From: Rehmannia glutinosa
Taxonomy: Eukaryota; Streptophyta; Magnoliopsida; Lamiales; Orobanchaceae
Assembly (NCBI GenBank): GCA_016081115.2
Contig: CM071932.1
Span: forward strand, 55,254,659-55,318,658
DNA length: 64,000 nt
Direction of reading: 5' to 3'
Both the position numbers and the translations under genes were made by a program. The notes under the pieces are model-generated. The model was given only the letters and a program-made list of their open reading frames with translations. It was not told where the DNA came from and ran no database searches. Shown one piece after another: positions 47,084 to 58,391 of the stretch; the first letter of the stretch is position 1; every line of letters starts with the position of its first letter.

Positions 47084-47705
47084 CAAATGACCCTAAGAAT
47101 TTCAGGAAAACAATTACAGTAAGTACATATATATTCACTCATTTATAAAAACCACAACTCAGAAATTATATTAAATCCGCTGATCCAACTCTGCAGAGAA
47201 TAATGGCTGCTCAATACAAAATCCCAGACTATGTTTACATCTCTCAAGATTGCAGGCACCTACTCTCTCGTATTTTCACAGCGAATCCCTACAGGGTATG
47301 TTCACATGCATAAAAACTATGTTCGGAATAATAGCATTGCTCTAATATCATCACTCTTAACGCGATTTTAACGTGCAGAGAATAAATATAAAGGAGATCA
47401 AGAGCCATCCATGGTTCTTGAAGAAGTTGCCTAAGGAACTTACAGAAACTAATCAAGCAGTATACTACCAGAGAGACAAGCCCAGCTTTTCACTTCAGAG
47501 TATCGATGAGATTATGAAAATTGTAAGTGAAGCTAGAAAACCACCTCCGGCGTCCAGGCCTGTAGCTGGATTCGGATGGGGAGGAGAAGAGGACGACGAA
47601 AGCAAAGAAGATATAGAAACAGTCGAGGAGGAGGAAGAAGAAGAAGATGAGTATGAAAAGCATGTGAAAGTTGTCCATGCAAGTGGAGAGTTTCATATCA
47701 AGTGA
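45753..47705 (+). CDS. SnRK2: SnRK2-type Ser/Thr protein kinase, subclass-1-like (nine coding exons)
   Basis: Coding exons: 45753-45872, 45992-46066, 46164-46265, 46369-46422, 46632-46724, 46818-46910, 47014-47118, 47197-47295, 47379-47705. All join in phase 0 with GT-AG introns and give 355 residues. The kinase domain shows the P-loop GAGNFG (11-16), catalytic Lys33, HRDLKLEN (121-128), DFG (143-145) and APE (167-169). The activation loop carries HSRPKSTVGTP, with Ser154 and Ser158 at the positions of the known SnRK2 phosphosites. A SnRK2 box (SIDEIMKIVSEAR, 288-300) and a Glu-rich acidic tail (about 316-338) follow. The acidic Glu-rich tail and overall sequence point to the ABA-independent group (Arabidopsis SnRK2.1/2.4/2.5/2.10). 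Members are activated by osmotic and salt stress and phosphorylate cytosolic and nuclear targets. No lesion seen. Confidence 0.97.
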
Positions 47706-47805
47706 TAAAATTTCAGTTATTTAACAGACAGATAAACGAGTCTGCCAAGTTTAATGTATAATAGGTAATTGTATTACTTCACCTGTGCAAGGTTGGATTC
47801 TTCAA

Positions 47806-47812
47806 ATAAAAT
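47806..47812 (+). terminator. putative polyadenylation signal of SnRK2
   Basis: AATAAAA lies about 100 bp after the SnRK2 stop, in AT-rich DNA. The rest of 47706-48595 contains the 3' flank and no gene that I can support. Confidence 0.5.
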
Positions 47813-48590
47813 GTAGTTCTTGAATGCATTCTGTCAATCCTGTACACATTATTCCTCAACCTGTATTGAGGATGGTAATATATGTATATGTTCAACATGT
47901 CAAACACTGTCATTTGTTTCCATCATTGGACATGGGAAATATGTGGCAGAAATCACTGAACTGTTGCATCTAACTCAGGGCTAAGATCTACATACAACAA
48001 GTAACACAATGCGACAAGATTCCGAAACGGGTAGCAGTAAGGCATTGAAAAACTGAAAATAACCATACAAACGACCCCCCAATACATATCCACCATATTC
48101 ATGTTCTTCAATAACATGAAAAAAACCATAAGAAGAAAATCAAGTATGGAACAAATAAAGGAAGAGGTGCTACTTTTCCTTCTTTACAATACTTATGAAT
48201 TATGATCTGCTGATACAATAACTTATTAAATGTATAAGAAAAATACAAAGGAATGCCAAAGCTATAATATCATGTTCAATTGACATCAATTATCAAAAAC
48301 AAAAACAGAGAAAGTGGGAGAAGAGAGAACTTACTACAAAGCCCAATCATCAGGCGTAGCAGCAAAAGAAGGAAATTGGCAGACTGAGTATGCTAGGAAC
48401 AACCTTTAACAAGGTACCCCTATAAGCCAAATGATTTTTGAATCATGACCGTTTGCATTTCTATCCAATTTAAAAATTCTTTCTCAAGCTTTATATTTCC
48501 ATCTCATCCCCAACTCCTTTTACCGCTCATTCAGAATCAGGTGTTAGAGTTTGCATGTGTATTTTAAGATCTTCCAATAGCCAAAGGTTT

Positions 48591-48595
48591 GATGG
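48591..48595. repeat. target-site duplication of solo LTR, left copy (GATGG)
   Basis: GATGG precedes the LTR start and is repeated at 50657-50661. Confidence 0.85.
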
Positions 48596-49538
48596 TGTAA
48601 CACTCCATAAATTATTTGATAATTGGGATAGTGATTTTTGGCCTTTTAGGATTTTAATTTTAGTCTAACATAGAAATTCCCTTTTATTATTGTAAGCCCA
48701 ATAATTATTACATTGATAGGCCTGTTTTATAAGTCCACTTTATTAAAGTCCATATGTGTATTTTATTTTATTTGAAAATCTGCATAATTTTTATCAAAAA
48801 AAGGAGTCCTTTGATAATATTATCACATAGAAAAGAATTTTATTTGTGCATATCTAAATAGATTTAACCTAATACATGGCCTAATACAATAATGGCTCTT
48901 CAGCTTAAATGTGTATAAAATTCGTGATCCCTCACGATAATTCTCAGTCTGAAATCCCACAACTTTACAACCTTCTCTTCCTCATAATATTTATTATCAG
49001 GCTTCTCAAACTCACGTTCCCCAATAATTTCCACGCAATTCTCACATTCAGCAAGGTAATTGATTCGATAAATGTTTTCTATTTTTTTTTCCTATCACTA
49101 ATGGCCTCAATTACAAATTTACAACCCCAATTAACCAAGAACTCAATCCAGTATCATTATCCCTCAGCACCACCAGATTTCTTTAGCCAAAGAGAATAAT
49201 CATCCAAAGCCCCCGAAAGACCCAAACACCCAAAATCAGTCCCGTCGATTGGAAACCATAATCGCCGGAAATTACATAACCCACAAACTCATCGCCACCG
49301 CCACTTACCTCGAAACCCCAAACTCAGACCGCCAGAAATTCTTCAAAATCACCATCGGAAAACCCAAACCACCATTCACAGCCCAAGCCAAATCCACACA
49401 CGAACCCGGCACCCCGTTCGCCGCCGCCTGCTGCCGTCGCCCGTCGCTGTTCACTCGCCGCCATGGTGTAACAGTGGGTTGCCGACGAGAGATTTGATTT
49501 TGGGGGGAGGGAGATGAGAAAGAGAGATAGAGTAGGTC

Positions 49539-49590
<52 letters not shown>

Positions 49591-50656
49591 GAAAAAAAAA
49601 GAAGAAGAAGACGAGATGAGATCAGAGAAAGAGGAGAAGATGACCCAGCTTCTGAAATTGGGAACTTGAGATTCAATTGAGGATGGATAGGGGTTTAATT
49701 CCCTTTTTGTCAAAAATTACAAACCTATCCCTACAGCTTCAAAACCCACAAAAACATCCGTTAACTCTTCTATTTGGAGTTAAGCCTTTACTTTCCAGAA
49801 ATTACAAAATACCCCTCAAAATTCTAAAGCCCACTATAACCCCCAATTACTTGAATCCTTATCACAAAATCCAACTCAACCCATTCATCGTTCAATTTTT
49901 TAATTGATCTCTTATACCTTTCACCTCAATTATTTAATCACTTTTTATCCAAAGCCATGTATTAAGTTAAATTTATTTTCATGTGTAGGAAACAATATTT
50001 TTGAGGCCTAGGATTTTCGAGCTCAAGCAATTCAATATTTTTCAAGTTCACGAACTGTGTTTTTAAGGTGGGGTTTACTGCTTATTGTCTACTTTAAATG
50101 TCTTGTTATGATTGTTATATGTATGGGCACGTTAAACATGACATGACACGAAGTTACTTAATTGTACATCACAAAGGTACTTAATTGTACAAACATGAAC
50201 ATACTTAATTGTACACCCACAGTTAGCCTACGGGCTTGTTTGATCAAACCATGAAAACCATAAGTGTGTATGCAATGATGATTATGCTTGTGTATTTGAT
50301 TTAGACAATGCGTCCCCACTGAGTTGTTGATAGCTCACCCCTTTCATTAACAAACTTTTCAGGTTAGGAGTCCGGCGTGGCACGTGGTGGATGGATGTGA
50401 TCGAAGTCATGCAAAATTTTCCTTTGAATTTATTTTATAATTATTGAGAGTTTTTCAGACAATGTTTATTGTTTTAAAAATTTTCTTTGCGCATATGGAT
50501 TATAGTTAAATGTTTTATTTACTACAAGTTACCTCCTTTCCTTTGAAGTTAAATTTAGTAGACTATTTCTCTTTTACTGTGAGATATTTATAAACCTTTT
50601 TATTTAGCGAAAAATTTATCCATAGTTGCACTCTTTATAAAATTCGGGGCGTTACA
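48596..50656 (+). mobile_element. solo LTR, 2.06 kb, probably Ty3/gypsy type
   Basis: Starts TGTAACACTCC and ends GGGGCGTTACA, giving TG...CA termini with a 6-bp inverted TGTAAC/GTTACA. It is flanked by the 5-bp duplication GATGG. No primer site, polypurine tract or internal region is present, so recombination between two LTRs probably removed the body. A TATAAAA at 48914-48920 suggests plus orientation. TGTAAC...GTTACA ends are common among plant gypsy LTRs; the superfamily is inferred. It lies between the 3' ends of SnRK2 and FC2. Short open frames inside (48909-49199, 49249-49497, 49677-49907) are not taken as genes. Confidence 0.83.
49543..49589. repeat. (GA)n microsatellite inside the solo LTR
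   Basis: About 23 AG dinucleotides in an uninterrupted run, followed by a purine-rich tract. The antisense Leu-Ser repeats it produces are not a protein. Confidence 0.95.
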
Positions 50657-50661
50657 GATGG
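50657..50661. repeat. target-site duplication of solo LTR, right copy (GATGG)
   Basis: GATGG directly after the LTR end at 50656. The next 180 bp to the FC2 stop would hold the FC2 3' untranslated region. Confidence 0.85.
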
Positions 50662-50845
50662 TGTGATGATCTTTGTTTCCCATATCTGACTTGAACAAAT
50701 CTATGGCGATACGTTTCATTCCTTTGATTTTCCTCCAAAATTTTCAGTAACTTTTTAATTAAAGCCCGTATATATGTATCAGAGTGCATGTGTACAAAGA
50801 AGGTGAGAGAGAGGATGGAAGGAAACAGGTGAAATTGTTTTTTTC

Positions 50846-53800
50846 TCATCGAGACAAGGGCAATATACCCCACTGATGCAGAAAACCTTCTCCAGTGGTC
50901 ACCTCGAGTACCAACAAAACAAACACTGCCAGCATGGCTGCTCTTCCGTTCCATGTTTCAGCACTTTTTGTCCAACCCCATTCCCAAACTACCACAGGTG
51001 GAGGTAGCTCCCTACGCTGTGAATCATATGCTGCCAGTAGCTCTTCTACACTGCCAAGTGGAACTAAGGACTGCAGAACACACATCATTAGATTTTGACA
51101 GTAATACAAACAGCAGACTGTTAAAGAGAAAAGTAAACACAATGGAAACTCAAGGAAAAGCATTGTCTTGCTTGGGACTCATTCAATACATATTCACTGC
51201 AACATGTCATTCCCAAGAGTGGCGGTTATAACTTAAAAATGCAACTTATACTGCCACCACAATATATTGTGTGGGCATCTCTGTGTTTATGCTGGTGATA
51301 GGATCAAAATCTTCATCTTAACTCAAGATACAGGCATTCCAGTTATCCTTGAAATGCCTAACATAAAAACACATACCTTCACTAATGCGGGGGAGTCATT
51401 GAGAAACATACCTATCAATGTCAATGTGTTCACTAACTACCCACCAGCCACCAAACACCCCTCCCCAACCCCAATCCCCCGCCAAAAGAGGAAAAAAGAA
51501 GAAAAAATATAAATAGAAGTTAAAATAAAACAACATTACATTACAGCTTTCGTTAATAGATCAAAAGAATAAACTTATTAGCTTCATGTGTATAATAATA
51601 CTTTATGTCTACTAAGAAAGTTGAATATAGCTCGTTCATATTTGAACAAGCAATATGGACATTTTACAACAGCCTACTTCACCATAAATTTTAGTACTCT
51701 TAATCACCTGTCGAGCTTCAAGATTTGAGACGGCCATTGCTCCAACATATGGAAGACTTTCAATTACTGCATCAGCTAAATCTGCAATGAAAGTTGGCTC
51801 ACAACCAAGTGCAGGAACACGTCCCCATTTCTCTATGCCAGATTCTAGAGCCAATTCCTTGTACTCAACATCTATTTCCTCCAATGTTTCAATATGTTCG
51901 CTAACAAAACTGTGGTAGAATTTTGAAATCAAAACACATGAATAACCACGTTCATAAATGAAGCTGCTTAATGCAGAGGCAGGAAACTAAACCACACTCC
52001 TACAATTTCCCCATAAAACAAACAAAGAAAAAGGAAAAAAGGAAATGTTCCAGACAACTGTACGGATTATGACCAAGCAGTTTTAAGTAATAACCATTCA
52101 ATCTCACCTAATTGGGACAGCTAGAAGACTTTTCACTCCTTTTCGTCCGAGCTCAATGATTGTCTCATCCGTGTAGGGTCTCAACCATTCTACAGGTCCA
52201 ACTCTACTCTGTACCAGATCAGCCAACCAAATAAATTAGAGGAAAACACAAAATAGCACTTAAATGAAATGTAAGAGAAAAAGGAAAATAACAACAAAAG
52301 GAAAAAGGCAAGTAAAAAACTTAACAATATGAAGCTCAAGAATTAAATATTGATATATGGAAAGTATCAAGTTTAATTTGTTGCAATGGCACCACAGACA
52401 GGAGCACCAAATACAGAAGCATGTTATCAAAGGAGTCAAGTTAGTAAAGCCATAGAGGATTCGAATTTCTCGAGAACACTTTTTATGTTAATATATATCG
52501 TTTGTCACCATAAGATCTGAGATGTAAGTGTAATTGACAAGAAACAAGTACGATGCTACGAAAAATTCTATTAGATTTCAACCAATTTTTGTCATGTCAA
52601 AGACAAGAGGAAGAGAGAGTGTAGTGGTGGTAGCAGGCTACACTGCACAAGAGGGAAAAGAAGATAAAGGAGGGAGGGAAAAATGATGAAAATTTGAGAA
52701 TAGAAGTCAACTGAAAAGATAAAATATAAATTTAAGCAAGACAATGAATGGTGTGCAACTATTAAAAAAGGAATCATAATTCATCAATTCTACAACTGAT
52801 CTCACTATTAGGACCCTTGACTAAATTACTCTGTCCTAGCAGAGCAAAAATATATCTTTCAACTTGGCAGTCCTAGTTTCTTGTATCACCCAAATGAAAT
52901 GGGACCTGAAGATACAAGTAAATAATTTATATGCATGCACATTTACCATCTCAAGAATCATGGAATTCCCATATCCAGGAAAATTATTGTCCAACACCTA
53001 TTCATATATTCTTAGATTCCATTTATCTAGCGTGGAATATCATATGTACCACATTGGTGTAATAGGTCATACTACTTTAAATGGTATTACATCAAAGGAA
53101 TATGATAATAATGTTTTGATGTCCATCTTATCTCAAGTTCGATGAGTTTTTATGTTTCACGGATCCATAGCAATGCACCACATGAGGCCCAGAGAAATAC
53201 CAACACAGGTACTTCGCATATGCAGCAGAATTTTTGTGATCTGAGAGACTACTTATTTCTCAATCTTATTCCCTGGCTGTGAAAACCCACTAATAAGGAC
53301 TATTAAATGCTCAAAAAACACTCATCAACTATGCAAAAGGCAAAGTTAATTTATTCACCGTTAATTGTTAAAACAAGGAGATACGAAAGTTAACATAAAT
53401 GCAAGGTGAAACTAAATTAAATTGTTTCTAGTAGATGCCTTTTGAACTTCCTCATGTCAGATACCATACGTGGCATAAAGCCCTGGTAAAAGGAGCAAAA
53501 CAGGTAACACTCCATATGTGTGAACTATTGAATTTAGACAGCTTATAATATACCAACATGGCCGCTCTTAAAGCCAGGCTAGTAATACTGGGCAGCAGAA
53601 TATAAATTTCAAGTAGTGGGTTGAAGAATCCATGTGATGCATCAAGTTTATGGCATATGACGTGGCAAGATATAAGACCTGATAGGCAAGGGTATATGCA
53701 TTATTTATTCTTCTCTTTTCCAGTTCTTCCATGATCAAGTCCACGCACTCCTCCATCTCTGCTTTGTATGGATCACCAGCTTCCTCCACATATGCAAGTG

Positions 53801-56800
53801 GTACCCCGTGAGCGCTAAAGAAAACCATCACCTGTGATACAATAAATATTATCCAATGAAGGAGAATGACTATTTAATCTTACCAAATTGTTTGTTGTTT
53901 CTGAACTTTAGCATCTTCTCATTCAATCATTTAAGTAACTTCTAGGAAACAATTTTGAGTTGCAACATAAGGAGTTTAGCATATAAAATCTCCCACGCGG
54001 GGATTACCTCCTCAGGGCAGTCAAAGCTTCGCAACTCCTTTTCAATCAAATCTGCCATGGCTTTTATATATCCTTGTCGCTGGTACCAGGAAGGAATTAC
54101 AGTGTGCTGCATGTTGACTAGATATTCATCCTCCCTAAAATTTAACAGATTAATATGAAACAGAATTTTGACAATCGTTACAGACTCCATAATGTAAGTT
54201 CCATATCTATTTAACAAATTATAGTTTGCTGCATGTTGACCAGATATCCATCCTCCCTAAAATTTAACAGATTACCAAGAAACAGAATTTTGACAGTCGT
54301 TACAGATTCCAAGATGTAACTTCCATATCTAAACAGGTGCACCTGAATATGCTCTCCAGTAGGCGAAGGCTTGAACCACTTGTTGAGATTGAGAATTGAG
54401 GGTAGAGAGGAAGCACAACAAGTTTCGCAATTCCATCTCGTTTGATCTAGATAAATGAAAATCAGCATATAACAATATCAAACGCAGGAATTTTAGAAGC
54501 TCGGGAGGAGAGAGAGCTAATGACTGAATAGCCTTCTCTCTAAATTATAAAAAGATATTGACATCACTATCACTCATTCAGTTTCTGGACTCAAATTACT
54601 AAAATTACCAATGAACAATTAGATTCAGAATTTAGAAGATTTGACTAGAAAGGACAAAGCAGCCGTTTAATTACCAACAGAGGGAGCATAAAATAAATAT
54701 ATAAACCAGCATAAGAAATAGTTAATTGTAACGTCCTGGAATCTGCTGGATCCAGAGAATAACGAGACTCAAAGCCATTGAGATCCCCAAAGTAGAGAAC
54801 ATGACCATTTGTTACCTCCTAACAATCCACAAGCTTATGCGAAAAAATATAACATGAGAAATGTAAAATATGCAGCATATTGTTCTTTTAATTTACTTAT
54901 TTATTCACCAAGCTTCATGACAAAAGCATCAATTCACATGCCAAACAAGAAAGTCTAGAAACAAGGCATTCATGCCGAGAACTTTCAACAAAGTGGGCAC
55001 CACTCATCAGCTGCTGCAAGTTAAGAGGTGCATTGCAAGACATAATGACCATCAGCACTACCAACTAAATTCAAACCACATTGTACTGAGGATACCTGTT
55101 CAATAGCTTCTTCAGTGAATGGATGCCAGTAGCGCATACCAACGTACACCTTCGCTGGGACATTCTTGTCACATAGTGCCTTTCTCAACTCCTCAGCCTA
55201 GAGGTAGCAATTGGATCCAGTTAAATAGAAAGATTTGATATGGAAAATACTATGAACACTAACAAATGTAATACTATTTTCCCCATGTGTCACTGCTGGA
55301 TGTTAAACGTGTTGACAAATTAAGAAACAACTCAGTCAAGCCGTATCTGTACCTAGCTGTCAAAAAATCCATTAAACAAATTGCAAAAGCTGAACAGACT
55401 GAATGCTTCAAAAGAAGGAAAATTATTAAAGGAGAATTTTTAAGATTTCAACTGGGTAACACTGCTATCCTATTTCCTCCAATATGCCCAATCCATAGAA
55501 ACAGAAAACATAGTACATTATATATGACCAGAAATTTCCTGAGCTATATATATATATATTTCATTTTCACAACTACCATGTACCAGTTCTTTTTTTGGGT
55601 ATTCTAACTATAAATGATTTATTACAAAAATAAAAAGATACCTGTTTCATGTTTCGTTGTTTAAATGTATTCATGAGAAATCAAATCGCAACCTTGTAGA
55701 TATCCTATTTTAAGCACAAATAATCCATTATATTAGACTATCAAAATTGAGGTAAAGAGTTTTAGTTAACTTGAATAAAGTCATGCCTGAGCATCGGTAA
55801 TACGCCGCAGAGGAGACCCACCGCCAATTGAAGCATATCCTTCTTTGCTCTTTGGGGATCTAACAACAGATATGAATTGTGCCAAAGGCTTTTGAAGGAA
55901 GCGGAACAATCTCGGCAGTCGAATAATATCCTACTTTCCAATATACATAAGAAAAAAGAAGGAAAAACTGTAAACTATCATTTTCGAAAGAAAAAACTAG
56001 CAGTAGAATCAAAAGAACAAACAAACCAAGAGATACTAACTGGATCGGCGAAAAGATTAAACAAGAATGGCTGTACATCATCTAGAGTCTCAGGGCCTCC
56101 AAGGTTCAGCAATAATACTCCAATCTTTTCATTACCAGAAAGTGCAGTAGTTGACACTTCTTGAGATCCAGAGGCTACCAGTGCTCCTAATTGCGATGAA
56201 TGCCTGAGTGACTTATCTGCTAACATAGATTGTGTCTTGGACCATCCCAAGGAGCATCTTGCAACTAGGGATGCTTTCAACAGATTAGAATTAGCAAAAG
56301 CCTCCAATGGCAACCTTAGGCAAGGACATATCCCCTGCGAGTAGAGTTTGACTCGTGGAGGTAGTCTGTGAGAAAAAAAGTAGCATAGAGCATCAGAAGT
56401 TACATTACTGTTATATTATATGCCGCAAACTAGGGCAAAAGCCAAAAACCAATATGTTTAAGTTTTGGTGCATTCTGCCTCACTATATCACCTTCAATGA
56501 TCCAAGACTTCACCTCATTCACAAGTTTAGTCATTCTGAAGACAGACAAAGCTTCAAACGACTTTTACTAGTAACTAATGGAATCAACCTATAGAAATAC
56601 ACTCCTCCCTCTCAAATCATCTCCCAAGCCTACAACTTAGATGACAATGTATCCATGACTTAATGTGACCATGAGCCCCAAGGAGGAGGGAGTAACTGCA
56701 CTGTAATCTCGCTCCCAAAATAAATAACTTATTTGCCATCTTCACAAGTCTTGAGTAGTACTATCCTCCAGGAAGATCCCAATCATGTTGGCAAGTTAAA

Positions 56801-57449
56801 CGCACCCTAGCCGAAATCAATCCCACCCATGGCCTAGATATAATTCATTTGGGGCATGGGGAACCGAACCAAGCTGCCAACAAATACATGCTGTCATGGT
56901 AGCATTCTGTTTTCAACGGGCTGTCAGTTTTCCGTGAGAGGCTAGGATGAGCCCAGTCAGTTAACCACCCCAATTTTCTGTTGAAATACCATGTACACTA
57001 GAGAAGAAATAGTTTTGGCTAATTGAGAAAATCGTCTCTCCTTTCTTTTCAATTCTCTTTCAGATCTTCTTCTTCATCAATTTGAAACTCTTAATTCTTT
57101 CACATGTATTCTTATTAATCTAACCTGGTTGAAGAAACATGCACCGCACTTGCCATCCACCCAACAGTAACCGTAAAACCCTATGCCCCCACCCCACAAT
57201 TAAAAGTGAATAATTTGCGACATTCACCTATATAAAGAATGTCCATCTACAAATTTACATACTAGAACCAACAACTCAAAAGTTTACAAAGGGAAGCACA
57301 CAATTCACACACTATACACACTGAACGCGCTATGCTCAACCGTGCAAAAGCAACAATAAAAATTAAAAAAAAGAAATCTAAATAAATAGAAGGGTTCCTT
57401 ACAGAGATGGAAAAGGAGCTTCAATACGTATATTCATTGACTGATTCAT
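50846..57449 (-). CDS. FC2: ferrochelatase 2, chloroplastic, with C-terminal CAB/LHC domain (ten coding exons)
   Basis: Coding exons, 5' to 3' on the minus strand: 57449-57403, 56365-56041, 55930-55787, 55197-55096, 54446-54343, 54134-54008, 53831-53679, 52208-52108, 51909-51708, 51070-50846. Phases join without a break and give 509 residues, near the usual plant FC2 length. Residues 1 to about 90 form a probable plastid transit peptide. The catalytic domain starts KIGVLLLNLGGPETLDD (96-112) and contains the FFSAHGVP motif (His291) and EHIETLEEID (Glu375), the residues expected at the metal-insertion site. The C-terminal exon holds PPPVVVWEWGW and ETWNGRAAMLAV (473-484), the chlorophyll-binding-like helix that marks FC2. 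The enzyme inserts Fe2+ into protoporphyrin IX, the last step of haem synthesis, in plastid membranes. Intron 3 uses a GC donor. The start at 57449 was preferred over an in-frame ATG at 57569. Confidence 0.97.
54101..54332 (-). repeat. tandem duplication covering the intron 5/exon 6 border of FC2
   Basis: Two units of about 110 bp (54101-54210 and 54223-54332, period 122) repeat the end of intron 5 and the first part of exon 6. The upstream unit reproduces the acceptor (TTTTAG before 54256) and 14 codons of exon 6 with small changes. It then meets a TAA in frame. The true exon 6 acceptor is at 54134/54135. Confidence 0.9.
56600..56692. mobile_element. possible short Stowaway-like remnant in FC2 intron 1
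   Basis: A 93-bp segment begins CACTCCTCCCTC and ends GGAGGAGGGAGT, bordered by TA on each side. The imperfect inverted CTCCCTC ends recall Stowaway, but the inverted repeat is short. The remainder of intron 1 (56366-57402) shows no gene. Confidence 0.35.
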
Positions 57450-57574
57450 TTCTGCAGAGAACTTTGACGAATTTGTGGAAATAGACTCTGCTTCTTGGAG
57501 CTCAAAGAAATCTGCTTCCCTAGCAGCAGCTTTTGCTGAGCAGTGGCTATTTTCTTTGTGTCTTGACATTTCGC

Positions 57575-57580
57575 CACGTG
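57575..57580 (-). promoter_or_regulatory. G-box upstream of FC2
   Basis: Palindromic CACGTG lies 126 bp before the chosen FC2 ATG and 6 bp before the alternative ATG at 57569. G-boxes are typical of light- and ABA-responsive plant promoters. That it regulates FC2 is inferred from position alone. The stretch 57581-57880 has no other feature. Confidence 0.4.
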
Positions 57581-57984
57581 TTGCACGGTTTATCCTGTGC
57601 TCAATGAAAATTGTGCGGACTTAACCTTAAAATAAGAAAAAATCTACAAACTTAAGACACACGAGGGTGAAAATGCAAAATTGGCCCCTATTGATAGGGG
57701 TGTCAAAAATAGTCTTGTTTGTTTTAATATTTTAAATAATAAAGATGCTGGAATTGAGTCAAAATTTAGTAATTAACTTCTAAATTTAAAATTAACTTGA
57801 TATAGTCATGTTGTTACATGAATTGAAAATATGGGAGATTTTGGGATTTTTCGGCCAAATTACTTATTTCACAAAAACTCTGTCGAGGCCGTCCTAATGG
57901 GTCGACTGTTAGGCGAGGTTTGGCCGCGGATCCCGATGGCATTTACGTAATATTAAGCGGTGGTATTTTAGTAGCTTTCGGGAA

Positions 57985-58386
57985 ATATCGTATTAGATCC
58001 TTTCGAAATATATTAGTCGTCCTTCTAAAAAGTATTAGCAGTTCTTCCGAAATATATTAGTAGTTCCCTGAAGAGTTTTTTAGTATTTCTCCTACATATA
58101 CTCCTGATATGTATTAGCAATCCCTCAAAAAAGTATTAGTAGTTCCTCGAAAAAGTATTAGTAGTTCCTTGAAATAAATTAAATTTTTCTCCGAAATGTA
58201 TTAATGATCATTAAGAAAAGTATTAGTCGTCCTTCTAAAAAGTATTAGATTCTACGAAATGTATTAGTAGTTCCCCGAATATAATTAATTTTTCTCCGAA
58301 ATGTATTAACGATTCAGAAAGTAATAGTAGTTCTTCTGAAATGTATTAGTAATTCCCTGAAGAGTTTTTTTTGTATTTCTCCTGAA
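57985..58386. repeat. minisatellite, left part (GTATTAG-containing units)
   Basis: Imperfect direct repeats of about 27 bp, each containing GTATTAG or GTATTAA followed by AGTTC- or CGTCC-type spacers, for example TCCTTCTAAAAAGTATTAG at 58018 and 58228. The array continues at 61141 on the other side of a solo LTR. AT-rich, non-coding. Confidence 0.85.
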
Positions 58387-58391
58387 TATAT
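58387..58391. repeat. target-site duplication of second solo LTR, left copy (TATAT)
   Basis: TATAT before the LTR terminus, repeated at 61141-61145. The word is low in complexity, but both LTR termini agree with it. Confidence 0.75.

Noticed and set aside
48909..49497. Plus-strand frames that look partly protein-like (THKLIATATYLETPNSDRQ)
   Set aside because: They lie fully inside the LTR bounded by TGTAAC/GTTACA and the GATGG duplication, and I recognise no domain. Probably LTR leader sequence.
49305..49713. Minus-strand frames with long Leu-Ser repeats
   Set aside because: Produced by the (GA)n microsatellite at 49543-49589 inside a solo LTR.
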